A stretch of 64,000 nt of DNA from Oscarella lobularis (GCF_947507565.1 NC_089190.1:186001-250000); one strand, 5' to 3'; counted from the stretch's first letter, positions 23,657 to 35,552 are shown. The notes: generated by a model from the sequence alone, not told the origin. Numbers and translations: made by a program.

Positions 23657-24400
23657 TCAGAGAGTTCCGTTTGGCCATTCATCCCACTCGCTTTCTGAAT
23701 TGATTTTCCAGTCGTTGGTAGCATCGTCGTGACCGTCTTCAGCCGTACACGGCTTGCAGCTCCAAATCACATTTTCAGTAACCATAGGAGAAAGAGGTAG
23801 AGAAACAGGGACCTGTGTAGCTGTGAACCCCTTGCTATTCATTTTGTTTCTAGTTGCTAGGTAATCTGATCTGTTATTATACCCGCTCTCATGTTTATCA
23901 TTATATAAGACACGAGTGAAGCCAATACGTACTTTACCCTTCAAACTCCCTTTAAACGTTTCGTGTTTCATTATCAAATCAGCGCAACATTTGCAAGGAT
24001 AATTGAAGGTATAGATAATCGCGAATTTGAGAGTCCTTCTTGTGGTTTGAAATTTCTGATACAATTTGTCAATAGTTACAACCTTTTTAAACCCGTCCAG
24101 CAGCTTCTCTTCAGTGTGTAAAATCTTTTCTTTATTAGAGCAATACGATGGTTGAGTAAATTCGAAGTAGGTTCCGCGATTTTTTTTGTCCAGCAGCTGA
24201 ATAACATCATTTGTATTGTTCATATCGTTTGGGAGCATGAGCGAAAAGGCGAACTGTGTAAATGAATTGTATCTTCGACCATATATTTCCTTGGCAGCAG
24301 CGTAAAGGACATCATACAAAGTTGGTTCGGTGTCACACTTAGTTGCAAACGACAGCAAAAATACTGCTGCAAAACCAACGACAGTAAACGAAGCCCGCAT
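23657..24400 (-). CDS. Secreted cytidine-deaminase-like protein
   Basis: Single-exon frame of 247 residues. Residues 1-24 form a signal peptide (hydrophobic FTVVGFAAVFLLSFA) and the mature protein begins near CDTEPT. HTEEKLLDGF at about residues 95-105 supplies the His ligand and catalytic Glu, and PCKCCADL at about residues 134-142 supplies the two Cys ligands. This is the HxE..PCxxC signature of the zinc-dependent nucleoside/nucleic-acid deaminase superfamily, with a YTFNYPC strand before it. The C-terminal 60 residues contain a CKPC pair and many acidic residues. The substrate is unknown. Membership resembles the secreted deaminase families related to bacterial effectors rather than housekeeping cytidine deaminase (from memory). 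There are no stops or introns, and a TATA box lies about 60 bp upstream. Confidence 0.65.
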   Translation of the reverse strand: MRASFTVVGFAAVFLLSFATKCDTEPTLYDVLYAAAKEIYGRRYNSFTQFAFSLMLPNDMNNTNDVIQLLDKKNRGTYFEFTQPSYCSNKEKILHTEEKLLDGFKKVVTIDKLYQKFQTTRRTLKFAIIYTFNYPCKCCADLIMKHETFKGSLKGKVRIGFTRVLYNDKHESGYNNRSDYLATRNKMNSKGFTATQVPVSLPLSPMVTENVIWSCKPCTAEDGHDDATNDWKINSESEWDEWPNGTL

Positions 24401-24458
24401 TTCGTTGATTTTTAGACGACCAGGCCTTCACCAAATGATTGGGGAGACTTGGCACGGC

Positions 24459-24464
24459 TTTATA
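24459..24464 (-). promoter_or_regulatory. TATA box of the deaminase-like gene
   Basis: On the minus strand the bases read ATATAAAGCC, about 60 bp upstream of the ATG at 24400. Spacing and orientation fit a core promoter for the single-exon gene. Confidence 0.45.
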
Positions 24465-24900
24465 TTTGCTTCGGCCCTCTAATTGATTTAGGCCCGGGGC
24501 GGTTCAGGGAAACTTGATTAGCTTGACCCTTTCCGGGAGGGAGAAAATTGCGTATACCTACGAATCATTTAGCCGTCGGTGGTCTTACCACAGCGGTTGA
24601 CACTTCCTGCTTCCCAGAAAAAGATTCTCAACATATAGATTATAAAGTGAGATGGAAACGACATTGAGAACTGAAACATAAACAAGAGCGGCCGCGAATA
24701 CGTCGATTATGTTTCAGGAGACCTAATTGGGCAAATTTAGGCGACCAACAGTTGTCCAACGCTCTTTTCGCGAAAGAGACCGCGCAACTAAGTTAGGGGC
24801 CGGCTCTGACCCGCGGTCCACTAATAAATTGCTACAGCATCAGGAGCTACCGGTATTCGGCAAAACAATTGGCGTTATCGTGGTAATTAATCTAAGATTT

Positions 24901-24993
24901 TGCATCGTCAGCTGGCTGCTCCATGTTGCGTCAGCTGGCTGCTCTCTATTGCGTCAGCTGGATTGGCTGCATGCTCTATGCTGCGTCATCTGG
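24901..24993. repeat. Short tandem repeat with GCGTCAGCTGG core
   Basis: Four imperfect copies of a unit beginning GTCAGCTGGCTGCTC (the last degraded to GTCATCTGG) follow each other at irregular spacing of roughly 25-35 bp. CAGCTG is an E-box, so a regulatory role is possible but unproven. The overlapping plus-strand frame is not supported as a gene. Confidence 0.45.
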
Positions 24994-25418
24994 TCACACA
25001 AAGGACAGTCAGCTGGCAACTTAATTAAATTAGCTAGGAAAGAGTTACGCGCATGCGTGTTCGAAGCCTTCTATCCTCGCTGAAACTCCGACGTCTTTGC
25101 GCCACGTCATGTACACCCAAATGAATTGCTTTAGTTTAAAAGAAGCTGCGGATTTCATCAATGAGATTCACGACGGTCTCATACCGCAGGAATCGCGGAA
25201 AAGCCTCACCTTCGAGTATAGACGCGTGCTCTCGTCATTTCGTCAAATTTCTAGTAGAAGACGAATCGAATGAGGGCTAATAAGCGTTCAGCCACGAAGA
25301 CTATATAGCTAAGCTTATTTGCAGGCAGTTGCAGTTGACGGTAGAGTCGTGCAGCGGTATTGGGACATCATGCTTTTGGGACAGCTGCCTCTGAACGACG
25401 CGGCTGTTCCCGAAGTCC

Positions 25419-25461
25419 CTTTTGGCGCTAGAGGCTTGCCCTTTTGGCGCTAGAGGCTTGC
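25419..25461. repeat. Tandem duplication of 22 bp
   Basis: CTTTTGGCGCTAGAGGCTTGC occurs twice in a row. It lies at the 3' side of the second exon of the surrounding broken gene and probably shifts or extends it. Confidence 0.7.
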
Positions 25462-25494
25462 ACTTACCTTCCGCGTTCAGACGAGCCTCGTCTC

Positions 25495-25607
25495 AGACCC
25501 TTTCTCGCTTTCCCGTATGCTCCTCTCAAGCGAGAAAGAGGGGTCTTAGCCTCGATACTCCAGACCCTCGCGCGTTAAGGGGGGTGTGGTTGGCTAGAGG
25601 GTCTGGA
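25495..25607. repeat. Two adjacent stem-loops
   Basis: The first pairs AGACCCTTTCTCGCTT (25495-25510) with AAGCGAGAAAGAGGGGTCT (25528-25546) across 17 bases. The second pairs TCCAGACCCTC (25559-25569) perfectly with GAGGGTCTGGA (25597-25607). Both carry the same AGACCC motif, so they may be parts of one small inverted-repeat (MITE-like) insertion in the gap between coding blocks. Confidence 0.6.
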
Positions 25608-26763
25608 CGCACTCTGTAGAAACATAGATAGAGGAGAGAGGGATGGGCAACTCCCCGTATCACGTGACATTTACGTGGCTCTAGGATTGTCGCCGGCTCA
25701 TGGACGTCGTTCTCCGCTTTCTTCGCCAAGTTCGCGATGAGCCAGTAGTTTCAATCGACTGCCCAATTGCTCAAAGTGCCAGAATGGAAGCTTCGAAGCT
25801 TCTCGTTGGAGAGGAAACGGAAGCCTTCAGGGATTTCTCACACCGTCTCGTCGCAGCGCTGTCTTCGTTTCTCAAATCAAAGGAAAAAGTCTCATAGTTG
25901 AATGTTGTGCGGGAGAAGGCATGGTCGGCCTTCATGCAAGTGCGAATATCGTGCACGCACGAAATATGGTCAAAAATCTACGCCGAGATGGGAATAGAAT
26001 ATGATTTACCTCTGTTGTCTCAGAGAGTGAACAGGAAAGTCTTTAGTCATCTCCTTACAGAATATCTAGCGACTCAATTTGGTGAAAAATTGACCGAATC
26101 AGATGATAGAGTCCAGGACGTCTCGCTCTCGGTTGACGAAGAAAACGCGTTGCGTTATTCTGCGGGATTTGTTCCATTCCGCCTCATTAGAAAGATTGGA
26201 AATACATCCGACCCAAAACTACTTCGATTTTTGTCGTGCTTGGAGAGCATGTCAAGTGGCTCATCAGACATGGGAGAGCACAGCTACAGTTCATTTGGAG
26301 ATTACGCATGCCACTGGCTTAATCTGCAAGATAGAGGGAAGCTCTTTAGAGTGAACGATCGTACCTACGGACTTTTCCTTGCTCTTGAGAAGGCTGTAAG
26401 GTTGCTTCTGCCTCAGAGATTGAAAGCACAAACAGAGGTATCTAAAGATAATTTGGCGGTCAGAATCAGCGGAAGCGAAGATATTGCAAGACTGTGGGAA
26501 GAGATATCGTTGCCCTTCGTCCAGAACGAAGAGAGTAAAGAGCTTCTGCTTAAAATTGTGACTCTTTGGGTCACAATTCGTTGTTTCTCTCTCGCCTCAT
26601 CTATGTTGGAGACGTACAAGCGAGAACGGCAGCTGCTTTTGAAGAAAAGGAAGGGATTAAGGAAAAGATTGCAGACATACAGCGTTGATCATTGTTGACA
26701 TTACAAACTTACATTTTTGCTCTACCCATATATCAGTCGTTTACCATTTATTTCTTGCTACAT

Positions 26764-29510
26764 TTATTTCTTGCTCGACTTCCTCCTCTTTGGCAGAGGA
26801 GTGTCGTCTACGGTTTCCGTGGGAAACAGCTCTCTTCTTCGCCTGCAGTTTCCCCTAACTGGATCTTGGCCAATAGAGCGATGCAGTAGAATCAAGTTCG
26901 CATTTTGGAGGGTTCGGTGGGCTGATGGATTGTCATTTCGACCTCCTTTGCTCCGTTGGGTCCCAAAATAATTTTCTAGAGGATCTTGAGACAGATGCTC
27001 GCTTAGAATAAAATGCCCTTCTGCTTCTGGCAGGTTGAAAATGTAACGCACAATTTCGATGAAAGACATCACTAAGAAAATATTTTAGATGTTATTCAAA
27101 GCGTTATATTTACAACACCAATGATTCTCCATCCCTCGATGGTCTCTGCACTCAGCTTTAACTTAGCCCGGTCACCTTTTGACAAATTGGGTAACGACTC
27201 CACCGAATTGTCCCACTCTTTCAAGTATCCCAAAAATTCCTCTTCCAGCCACTAAAATGGTAACAATTGGCAACATATTACTGCATTGATCATACCTTTA
27301 TGCGGTCGTCATCAGCACTTCCGTGTCCTCTTCGATTTTCCTTTACATTAGTCAGTCCTCGCACGTTCAGGCAGTCGAAGACTTTGTCAAAAACCCTGCA
27401 AAAGCGAACCGTTTCTTCTGAATCCTTAACCTTGTAGTACTCAAGCCCGTTAGCCACAGAGGTGCTAAGAACCTGAAATAATTGTATGAGATATTGATGT
27501 TTTCCAGCAGTAATATAGGACGTATGAGACACCTGGGCAGCTAAGTCAACGCGCATTTTGGAGAATGACGTGAGTTCCAAATGCTCAAATTTCAGTTTTC
27601 TGAGGACTGAAAGACCGAAAGATGAAAACGTTTCTTGACTCTTCCGGTACAATTCCTGTATGTGGCTCCACGCGATCAGCTTGCCGTTCAGCTACATAAT
27701 AATATTGACCCACACGTATATTTAATAATAGTTCTGTTTACGTGCATCCTTCTTGACCCAGAGGAGGCAAACGATTGATGAAGGCAATTTCTTGTCGTTT
27801 TGATTAGGTGACATGCATCCGACAGGAAGTAAATATTCCGATCCTCCTTAGTGTAGGGATTTTTAACCTTGAACGTAGGATTTAAATCGCCGACGCCATT
27901 TGCTCTTCCATGTATTCGGAAGAACTTTCTATTGGAACTAGCTCCATCACAGCAGATTCCGAGGACGGCGAAACCGCACATCTCTAACTGCTCAACCGCT
28001 TCCCACACGATATCGATGAGGTTGACCGCCGTCACTCCCGCTGAGGGGAAGTGAGCGTATGGGAAACGCAAACTTGACGTCAGTCCTCGGACCATGAACA
28101 CGAGCATCTGTGAGGCAACGGATGGCATTGTTGACGTTTTGCCAGACAAGAGCGACTTTTCCAATTTGAGAATTTGGTTGTTTACGTCGCCGAGGTCGAC
28201 AAATCCGGTTATTTCCTGGGAATGCTTATCAAATACTAAGTCTTCCCGTATGTGCATTTCGTCGAATATCAGAATTACATGTCGATCAACGGAAGATGAG
28301 GTCGTAAGATTGGCTTCTTGGACAAGAAGAGCATTCAATTCAGGCTGAAAGCCAACTTGACGTCGGAAAAAGCTGGAATAGTCACGCAACGTTCTTTCCG
28401 AAGGTAGTTGCAGAAACCCTGAAGATCGAAGAGCATGGTACGCAGCAGATGATTTGAAACGTATGTTGAGCGCCCATCGAATGATCAAGGGATGCCACCG
28501 CATTCCATTGGGTGATTTGCTTTGAAGAGCTTTCATCTGCTGGTCCCATAATAGTCGACGAAATGAACCAGGCGGGCAGTTCTTTTCAACCTCAATAGAA
28601 GCCTCTTTAGAGATCACTTCCATGTCGCCATGGAATCCCGATAATACTGAAATGCCGTCATTTTTAATTTCATCGTCAATTCTTTTCTGCAGACGACGTA
28701 TGTTGCGGTCGGAATTCTTCTTGATCGATGCAAGAGTAGACAATTTGCTTTTCCACTGTGGCGTCAGCAAAACAGCGTTTTTGGTGAATTTTGAAGCTGT
28801 GGCGCTATTCTTTTTCCATTGGCGCAGCGCAGTAAGAAGAGACCGACGGTTGGCCTGGCAGAAGCGACAGCGAATTTTTCCTTTCTGCACCAAAAATTGG
28901 CAGCCGACGCTTCTAATAGTCGACGAAACATACTTTCCCTCATCAAGCATTGGGGAATGGGTGTCCAAATATGCCGTTGCTTTGCCACTGTTTGTTATAA
29001 AATGTCTCTTCTTATTCCGAAACATCCCAACAAGCGAAGTATCTGGGTTTCCCTTACAAATATCCAGGTCATCAATAATGGATTTTACTGCACTTTCACA
29101 CGACGAATCCAACAGCGCAAAGTCCACTCCACTTTTCTGTATGGCCTCGCACTTCTGAACATCGACAAGGTATCCGCGGACAGTTAATTGAGGAATTTTG
29201 TGGTCCTGCAGGCGAATGCTGTGACTGACTGAACTTGGCTGAGTTGCAGTGGCGGCATCATGAAATGCCAACTTCGTCAGGACAACTGCATTGTCTTCCT
29301 TCATGACGTGCCACGCAGACTCACAGGTACTTCTTTGGCGTAACAGAGAAAATCATAGATTAAAGTATCTCCTGCTAGGTCAGTGTACCTGTTATTGCTG
29401 TGTTCAGAATCACTGACAGGCGAAGCGGCATGTCTGTCTTGCCTTTTCCTTGCGACTCTCTTTCGCTCATACTTTGTGCGCTTTAGCTTGCTTTTCTTTG
29501 CCAAGCCCAT
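26764..29510 (-). mobile_element. P-element/THAP9-like DNA transposon
   Basis: Exons on the minus strand: 29389-29510 (basic start MGLAKKSKLK), 27742-29319, about 27297-27691, 27114-27251, 26764-27071. The long exon holds the P-type transposase core: LPSERTLRDYSS, then LIFDEMHIREDL and CCDGASSN (acidic catalytic region). Exon 3 fits the position of the GTP-binding insertion. The last exon has DPLENYFGTQRS and GGRNDNPSAHR, the classic P/THAP9 end, then a basic tail. No THAP zinc finger is visible at the N-terminus, so the DNA-binding exon may be lost or unrecognised. Coding exons are open. I did not find terminal inverted repeats. Its 5' side abuts the truncated sacsin copy. Confidence 0.8.
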
Positions 29511-29868
29511 TTTAGCACTACGATAAGTTTGGTAAAAATTAACGGCGAAGTTCTTAGCGTGGTCAACCCAATCGCCTATCTATGGCACGCACACATTCAC
29601 GGAGAACAAATTAGTAACGTCAAATTAGCCATTGGGACTAAAATGTGAGAAGAGACCCCGCCGAAGTCGAGGCCGTTCGCCACGCCCCAAAATCAAGCCA
29701 AAGACGAACATGAGGGAGTTTTGGTCGCAATTGACGTCTGCGTGGCATGTGCGACATACTATGGCAACGTTTAGACAGCTACATTGTGCCTCATAAGCGA
29801 TGACGTGAGAATTTACCCCGCCGACGTTTAGCATACCGACGCGTGAGCAATTAGGGACCATGAATTGG
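29511..29868. other. 5' flank of the P-like element
   Basis: Non-coding. Two imperfect direct copies of a GTGAGAA..ACCCCGCCGA motif (about 29648 and 29807) look like subterminal repeats. The element may end at CCCCAATTCATGG (about 29856-29868, minus-strand reading), exactly where homology to the intact sacsin gene stops. I did not find a matching repeat at the other end. Confidence 0.4.
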
Positions 29869-32800
29869 GGAGAGTGCAACCAGAAAGCCTTTCAGCAGAG
29901 AACACTGAATAATAGGCGTCTTTAACGTCAGAAAAGTTTTCCCAAAAGTCTTCTCCCAACCTGAATCTACGACCGGGATTTTCAAAAGACGAAGTAGGAA
30001 GGAACATGCATAAAGGGTCTAGGACACAGAGGTCCTTGTTGTCGGAGATAAAAGAAGGGCAATCTGTAAGATGGTAAACAGCGTTGAAGCCAATTCCGAA
30101 TTGTCCTATTTTTGACGCATCGTTTCCTTTGTTGCCAACTCCCAGATTCCGAATTCCTTTGAAATCTTTTTCAGAAAAAGGGCGGTCATTGTAGACCAGC
30201 AATGCTGGACCCTGCAAGTGCTTCCATTTTTCAGAAAACACTTTTTCGGTGGAATGATATCGTTTGTCGTAAACGATATGAAGTAACGACGCTCCCGCGT
30301 CGTCAGCGTTTTGAACAAGCTCTTTCAAAATTTCAACTCCCCATGGATAGTCTCTGATAATGCCTGCTAAGCGAGTAGCAAGAAGTTCTCGCTGTCCATA
30401 CACTTCTCCTGGATCAACAGCATAGTCGTCGAGACACCTCTTTCTAAACTTTCTGCAAGACGAAACGCCAAGTTTGACAGCAGTACTGTCGGAGATATTT
30501 CGGTGAATGACTATGAAGTCCGTTAGATCAGTAGTACTGTCCAATCGCTCCGCATCGCCGTAAACAACGTCCGCACTTGGCGGAACTAATTGAAGTTTTG
30601 CACGATGTTGAACCGGAACAAGGATTCGGTCAAGCAATTTTGAGGAAACTTTTACGTCCTCGGTGATCCAGTTGAGAATTCCAACGGCGATGTCCAAATC
30701 GCGAGCGACTTCTTCTGCAGACGCTACTCCTTTGTCATGATATTTCTTCATTTCGGCAAGGACGTTTAGCACATCAGATTGACTGAACTCGGATTTTATT
30801 CCAAGAGCAGATTGAATAGTCGGAGACGATAAATGAGAATAAAAATCCTGAAAAATAATAAAGAGCCACGGCTCCAAAGAGCGAACGTAACAGCTCGACG
30901 TAGTCAAGCGATGACGGGAAACAAACCCAACGTTTAGATTGATCCAAATAAAATCAGAATCAGAAAAATGTCGAGAAATAGCTTCTTGCAGACAGGCTTC
31001 AGACCAGTACTGAGGTAAAAGAGAAAGAAAATTCGTCTGCATTTGGTGAAATTTCACATTGCAACACTCTTTTTCTGACTCGTATTTCTCAATTGCATTT
31101 AACCAGTTTTTAAAAACGCTATCCAAAGACGGCTGACCAAGTTCTATTAAGTTCAGGAGGCACTCGTCCAGAGCAAATCTTCCTTTTAATATAAATTCAG
31201 TGCTGCCAACAAGAACAGACAAATTCTCAAAAGAAACTCGCCTGCCGTCGATGGCACAAACGGTTTCGGAAGGAAGAGCTGTTGTGCAGCGTTCAGCCTT
31301 CCATGGAAGAGCAGAAGGGTACGAAGTAGGAGAAGTGGACTGCACTGGACACCATTTAATCCATTTTAACAACTGCGCGACAGTCGAAATGGGCGAGACC
31401 TGTTCAGAAAAGCGGTCACTTACCCACGAATAGCCCATTTTACAGAAAAGACTGAGCATTGCAGAACCTTTTTCCGCGTCTCCTGCTGCCGCTTCTTCAG
31501 CAATTTCGAGTAGTTCCAAGCCTGAAATAGACTCCGGCGAACGAAAACGTCCAGCCGAAGCGAGAAGACGACCGTACTTGTTGGAAAGAGCGAAGAGTCC
31601 CCCAGGAAAAACTGGCTTGTTTCCAAAAAGCTCCGAGACTAGAGGAGCTTCCGGATGAAAAAGTTGTGTCGGTTTTTTTATCTTTCCGCCTGCAACAGGA
31701 ACAAAGGTGAGTTCGTTCAAGCCTTTGCGGACGATTTCGGGAAGAGAAAGATGATTTTCGAGGAGATATTTCACTATTGCCGTTTTGCATTCTATTTGGT
31801 ACGCTTCAAAATCGGAAAACACCACTTCGGCGAATAACTCTTCAAAAGTCAACTTTCGATACGACGAAGGCGATAGTTTATCAAGAATCAAAGATTGCTC
31901 ACGATTAGGAAACGAAAGCAAAGAATGTCTTAGCGGAAGATGATCGGCCTTTAGCGATTCTGGAACAAACGTAGAACACTTCTGAAGGCATGTAAAGGCA
32001 CCACACTGATAAAGACGAAAAAGAGGCACTGACAACAATGCCAACTCTATTTCAAAAGTGAAAGACGAATCACTGTCAATCACACGATAAAAGAACGAAA
32101 GAACGTCTCGACATTGAATCTCCGTCCATTCCTGAAAGGAAGAAACCGAGACAGGCACGTGAGCAAGACAGCGCAAAGCTTCGACCTGAGTCCACACGTA
32201 CTTTCTCAATTCGTCGTTAGACAAAATGTAATCGGGGCAGTCCTGCAAAACAACGCAACCAGCGCTGCTCAGGGCAGACGCAACGGTTTGCGACATTCCA
32301 TCAAACAAATCTAAATCGTGCCGAGCAACATCAGCAAATATGACCTTTCTTTCACCGTCAAGCTTCGCCACAGATGTGAAGTTGCCACAAGGTATGACAA
32401 AGCAACCAAGGAAGTCATTATAGTCCTTATGAATTCGAAGCCATCTCCAAAGATCGTGCATCCACTGACGACTAGGCTGGTCAGACCATGGAATAATTGC
32501 CTTATCTTGCAATGGCCAGTAATTTAGCAGAATTCTTTTCAGCAGTGAAACCACGTGGTGATGTCGAAGATGCATCAACGACAGCGTTTTGCAACATTCT
32601 ATCGACGTCAACTTTTGGCGCAGCGGTTTGGGTAAAGAGAGGTGTAAGAACCTGTTCTCCATTCCCTGGAAAAGCGATACCAGGCAATTTTTGTTTGCTA
32701 TGAAGATTTGGCTCGGCGATGACGACAACTGAAACGAAGTAAAAGACCCATCGTTCAATGGCAGCAAGAACAGTCCCACTAAATCAGCGTAGTTTTCGTC

Positions 32801-34540
32801 CCGCAAAGCGAACGCTAGAAGACTAAGCTTCTTCTTGCCGGTAAGGTCAACGTATTTGTAAGGACTTTTCTTCAGCGATGAACAAAGAAAATTCGAGTCA
32901 AATGCTTCATAGCGAGCTATAGAGCGAGCTTTAGCGCGATCAAGGCAAACAAGAACATTTTGTGGAAGCAGAAGAACGGGCTCTCCAATTCGCATCATTT
33001 CCTCGTATGCAACACTTTCGTCCGGACTCAACTCTGACGATATATTTACGACAGCTTCTTCAAGAGAAATCCACGAACCATTGCCGCAGTCCGTCCAAAA
33101 GACATCTTTGCACAGTAAACGGCGTACAACATTATCCACAACGCCTTGCCAATGATATTTAACACGCGAAAGTTCCGGCCAGGCTCGATAGACGGTCCCG
33201 CGATCCAAAGGCAGAGCAATAGCTTTAGAAATTAAAGCCTCGTATGCTGGAGCTACTAGATGAACAAGCAGTAGCTCATTCCACGCGACTTCATCATCAG
33301 TCTTGCAGTCTGCAGCACGCCATTTCAGGCTTCTTCTGTTATCAGCAACGCTGAACGATCCGTGAACGTGCACAGGTAAACCGGTGTTGCTGTCGTCAAT
33401 GAGAGGAAGTGGCAGAAAGCAAAACATCCGTCCTAGGTCTTGAGCCTGGGGAGTCAAGGGTGGGATTGGGAGTGCAAGGCCAATCCATGGCAATAGATGT
33501 AGCTCTTTACTGAGTTTCAAGATATCTGAATCCTCACTTGAAATGTGGTGAGCAATTAGCCATTTCTGATTAGAAAGAACTTGGAATTCGTCTCGACAGG
33601 TCACGAGTGCTTCAAAAGCTTCTTCCACCAAATCTTCGCCGTTTTCAACACGAACGTTAATCTGTGCCCTCGCATCACGAACAGCTTGCCGAGTCTCTTC
33701 ACTTATAAAGACGCTAAACACCTCTACAGGCGACTCACTTTCTGGCCGCCAGTCAAAGAGCTTGATCGATTCAACGAATTTGAGGAAAAGAGGAACGAGA
33801 TGAGAGTCTTTTTTGAAAGGTTCAAACACCGTGGTTCGAATATCTTCCGGAGAGACGTTTTTCCTTAAATCGGATTCGTCACCGTCGTTTCTCAACGGAA
33901 ACCGGAAAAGAGTTGCCTCGTATGATGAATCAGCCATGCTGCAGCCAAATACTTTGTACGGAGCAAACTGATCAGGGTATATTGCTAAAGCTGAAAAAGT
34001 GTACCCTGCACCGCCTTTCTCGAAACACTTCTTTTGAGGATCAAAGAAGGCAATTTTCTTGTCACTTACAACACTGGGAAGATCTAGACAGTAGTTCAAA
34101 ATATTTTCACCCTTCGCCAAGTCTTACTACCTGTTAGGTGATAAACAGAATTGAAACCAATTCCAAAACGACCCACTTTCAAGGGATCTTTCTCCTTCAC
34201 GCTTCGGCGAAGAGTCTGTATACTGTCCCAGTCGCTGTCCTTAAAAACAGCGTTGTTCTGTGCGTAAAGCGCCGGCCCTTGAAATCGAGCTAATTCCGGG
34301 TTGATCAGAGTTTCCCTGCCATATGCATCTGGCCTCGCATCGAGAAGAAACTGCACTTCGGTAGCGCCAGCGTCGTCTGCATTTTGAATTAGCTCCTGTT
34401 CAGAAGCTGACGTCGAAAGCGCAAAACATTCTCGCACAGTACCTTTAGAATCTGCCCACCGTGAGGGTATTTCTTCAGTATGACTTGAATCTGTTCCCAC
34501 AGGGTCTGACCTCTCGGGCAAAATTCCCACTCAGAAACGT
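29869..34540 (-). pseudogene. Truncated sacsin-like gene (inverted duplicate)
   Basis: Exons 34443-34540, 34131-34395 and 29869-34083 have the same splice sites and, for the first two, the same lengths (98 and 265 bp) as the plus-strand gene at 49292. It encodes the first HATPase repeat ([29 protein letters not shown]) and the long middle region, and enters the second ([31 protein letters not shown]). At 29869 homology to the full copy stops in mid-domain (after SGCTL) and a foreign 15-codon tail follows. No stops occur before that, so a product of about 1,500 residues is possible. By eye it is 75-80 percent identical to the other copy. It is bounded by the P-like element at one end and by the MULE beyond its upstream region at the other. 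Confidence 0.8.
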
Positions 34541-35070
34541 CTGAAATGAAATAGCTAATTAAACATGTTAATCTAATGCAAAAATTTGGAAAAAATGAGA
34601 CCCATAATGACAGATTATATTAGCCACCCATTAGTCCTAGGTGATAAGAAAGGTTTTCCACATTCACGGAATTCTTTCTGACATCATTGATCAATAATCA
34701 ATAAAAGAAATTGATACAATCAAGTACCAAAGAAAACGTCATTTATACAGAAGCAAAGCAGCCTATTCGACCTAATCCGCCAGGAAGCAAAAAAGAGGGC
34801 GTGACTAAGGAATTTCCCGTGTTAGACCAGCAAAAGGCCAGTTTGCGAAAACATTACCAAATCTAGCAAGCCAAAGGCGGGCTGGTAGCAAGAAAAGTGG
34901 TTAGAGAGAGATTCATCGTGTAGCCAGCACACATGGCTTGGCTTGGTCTTAGTAACAGAACGAAGACAGAAAGCTAGGGCTGAGACGTAAGTTAGACCGT
35001 ACCAGACATCGAATATGCACTTGAAGGCGATCGAAGAACAGTTGCACGTCTCGCTTTAGTCTGTAGCTCT
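34541..35070 (-). repeat. Upstream region of the truncated sacsin copy (inverted duplicate)
   Basis: Matches the reverse complement of about 48771-49291, for example ATCATTGATCAATAATCAAT near 34684 and the block near 34985-35060. The match ends exactly where the MULE terminal repeat begins. It holds the shared promoter and presumably a first exon with the start codon, which I could not place. Confidence 0.8.
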
Positions 35071-35115
35071 GACGAGGGGCTAGGGACCGAGACATGTGAT
35101 TCTGCGCAGTAGATG
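35071..35115 (+). repeat. MULE terminal inverted repeat, left
   Basis: Begins GACGAGGGGCTAGGGACCGA and runs to GCGCAGTAGATG. It pairs with 39358-39402. Confidence 0.9.
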
Positions 35116-35254
35116 CACGTGACAATAAAGTTATTTATTGTGGTTCAGTTACGTCCTCATGCGCCATTTTACTTCGTTTCTCATTGCGAAAGGGTATTTC
35201 CTAGGCAATTGTGATCGCAAGTTCATTTTCAAGGTTTACGATATCCAGGTAGAC

Positions 35255-35372
35255 GCCTCTCGCGCTCCTAGCTCTCTCCATGTCTCTCTTTCTCCTTCCT
35301 CCTCTCTCCTTCTCTTTCTCTCCCTCTCTTTCTTGATTCTATCTTGTTTCTTTCCTGCCTCACTTTCTCTCT
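35255..35372 (+). repeat. Pyrimidine-rich low-complexity tract
   Basis: Runs of CTCTC, TTCTC and TTCCT dominate the plus strand between the MULE left end and the end of its coding region. It is probably a decayed simple repeat. Confidence 0.7.
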
Positions 35373-35552
35373 AAGACTTTGAGAGTGCAGACCACTTAGT
35401 TCCGGCAGTGGAACTTAGTGGGCTGTAGCAAAAACAGTCATTTTTATAGAAATATCTTTTTGACAAATACAACGTCCGTAGTGCACGGTATGCTACTCAA
35501 AGTCAATGACTGACAAATTAGGCTATTCAACGTCAATGGCAGACAAATAATA

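Larger units (their letters stand above)
25109..26698 (+). pseudogene. Unrecognised conserved-looking gene with an in-frame stop
   Basis: A first exon starting MYTQMNCFSLKEAA (25109 to about 25250) has a GTAGAAG donor. A second follows the acceptor at about 25325 (AVAVDGRVVQRYWD). After a hairpin-rich gap, one frame runs from 25700 to 26698, interrupted once by TAG at 25895-25897. The main part contains NALRYSAGFVPFRLIRKI and ends TLWVTIRCFSLASSM followed by a basic tail. From memory, similar uncharacterised proteins occur in many copies in sponges and cnidarians, often near transposons, but I cannot name a function. It converges tail to tail with the P-like transposase 66 bp away. The single stop could be a recent mutation, a sequencing error or read-through. 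Confidence 0.45.

Noticed and set aside
24727-25083. Plus-strand frame of 118 codons over the GTCAGCTGG repeats
   Set aside because: Most of its length is the tandem repeat, with no signal peptide or domain; likely regulatory or neutral sequence.
29625-29879. Minus-strand frame of 84 codons at the sacsin/P-element junction
   Set aside because: It spans the breakpoint and consists of transposon flank with no motif.
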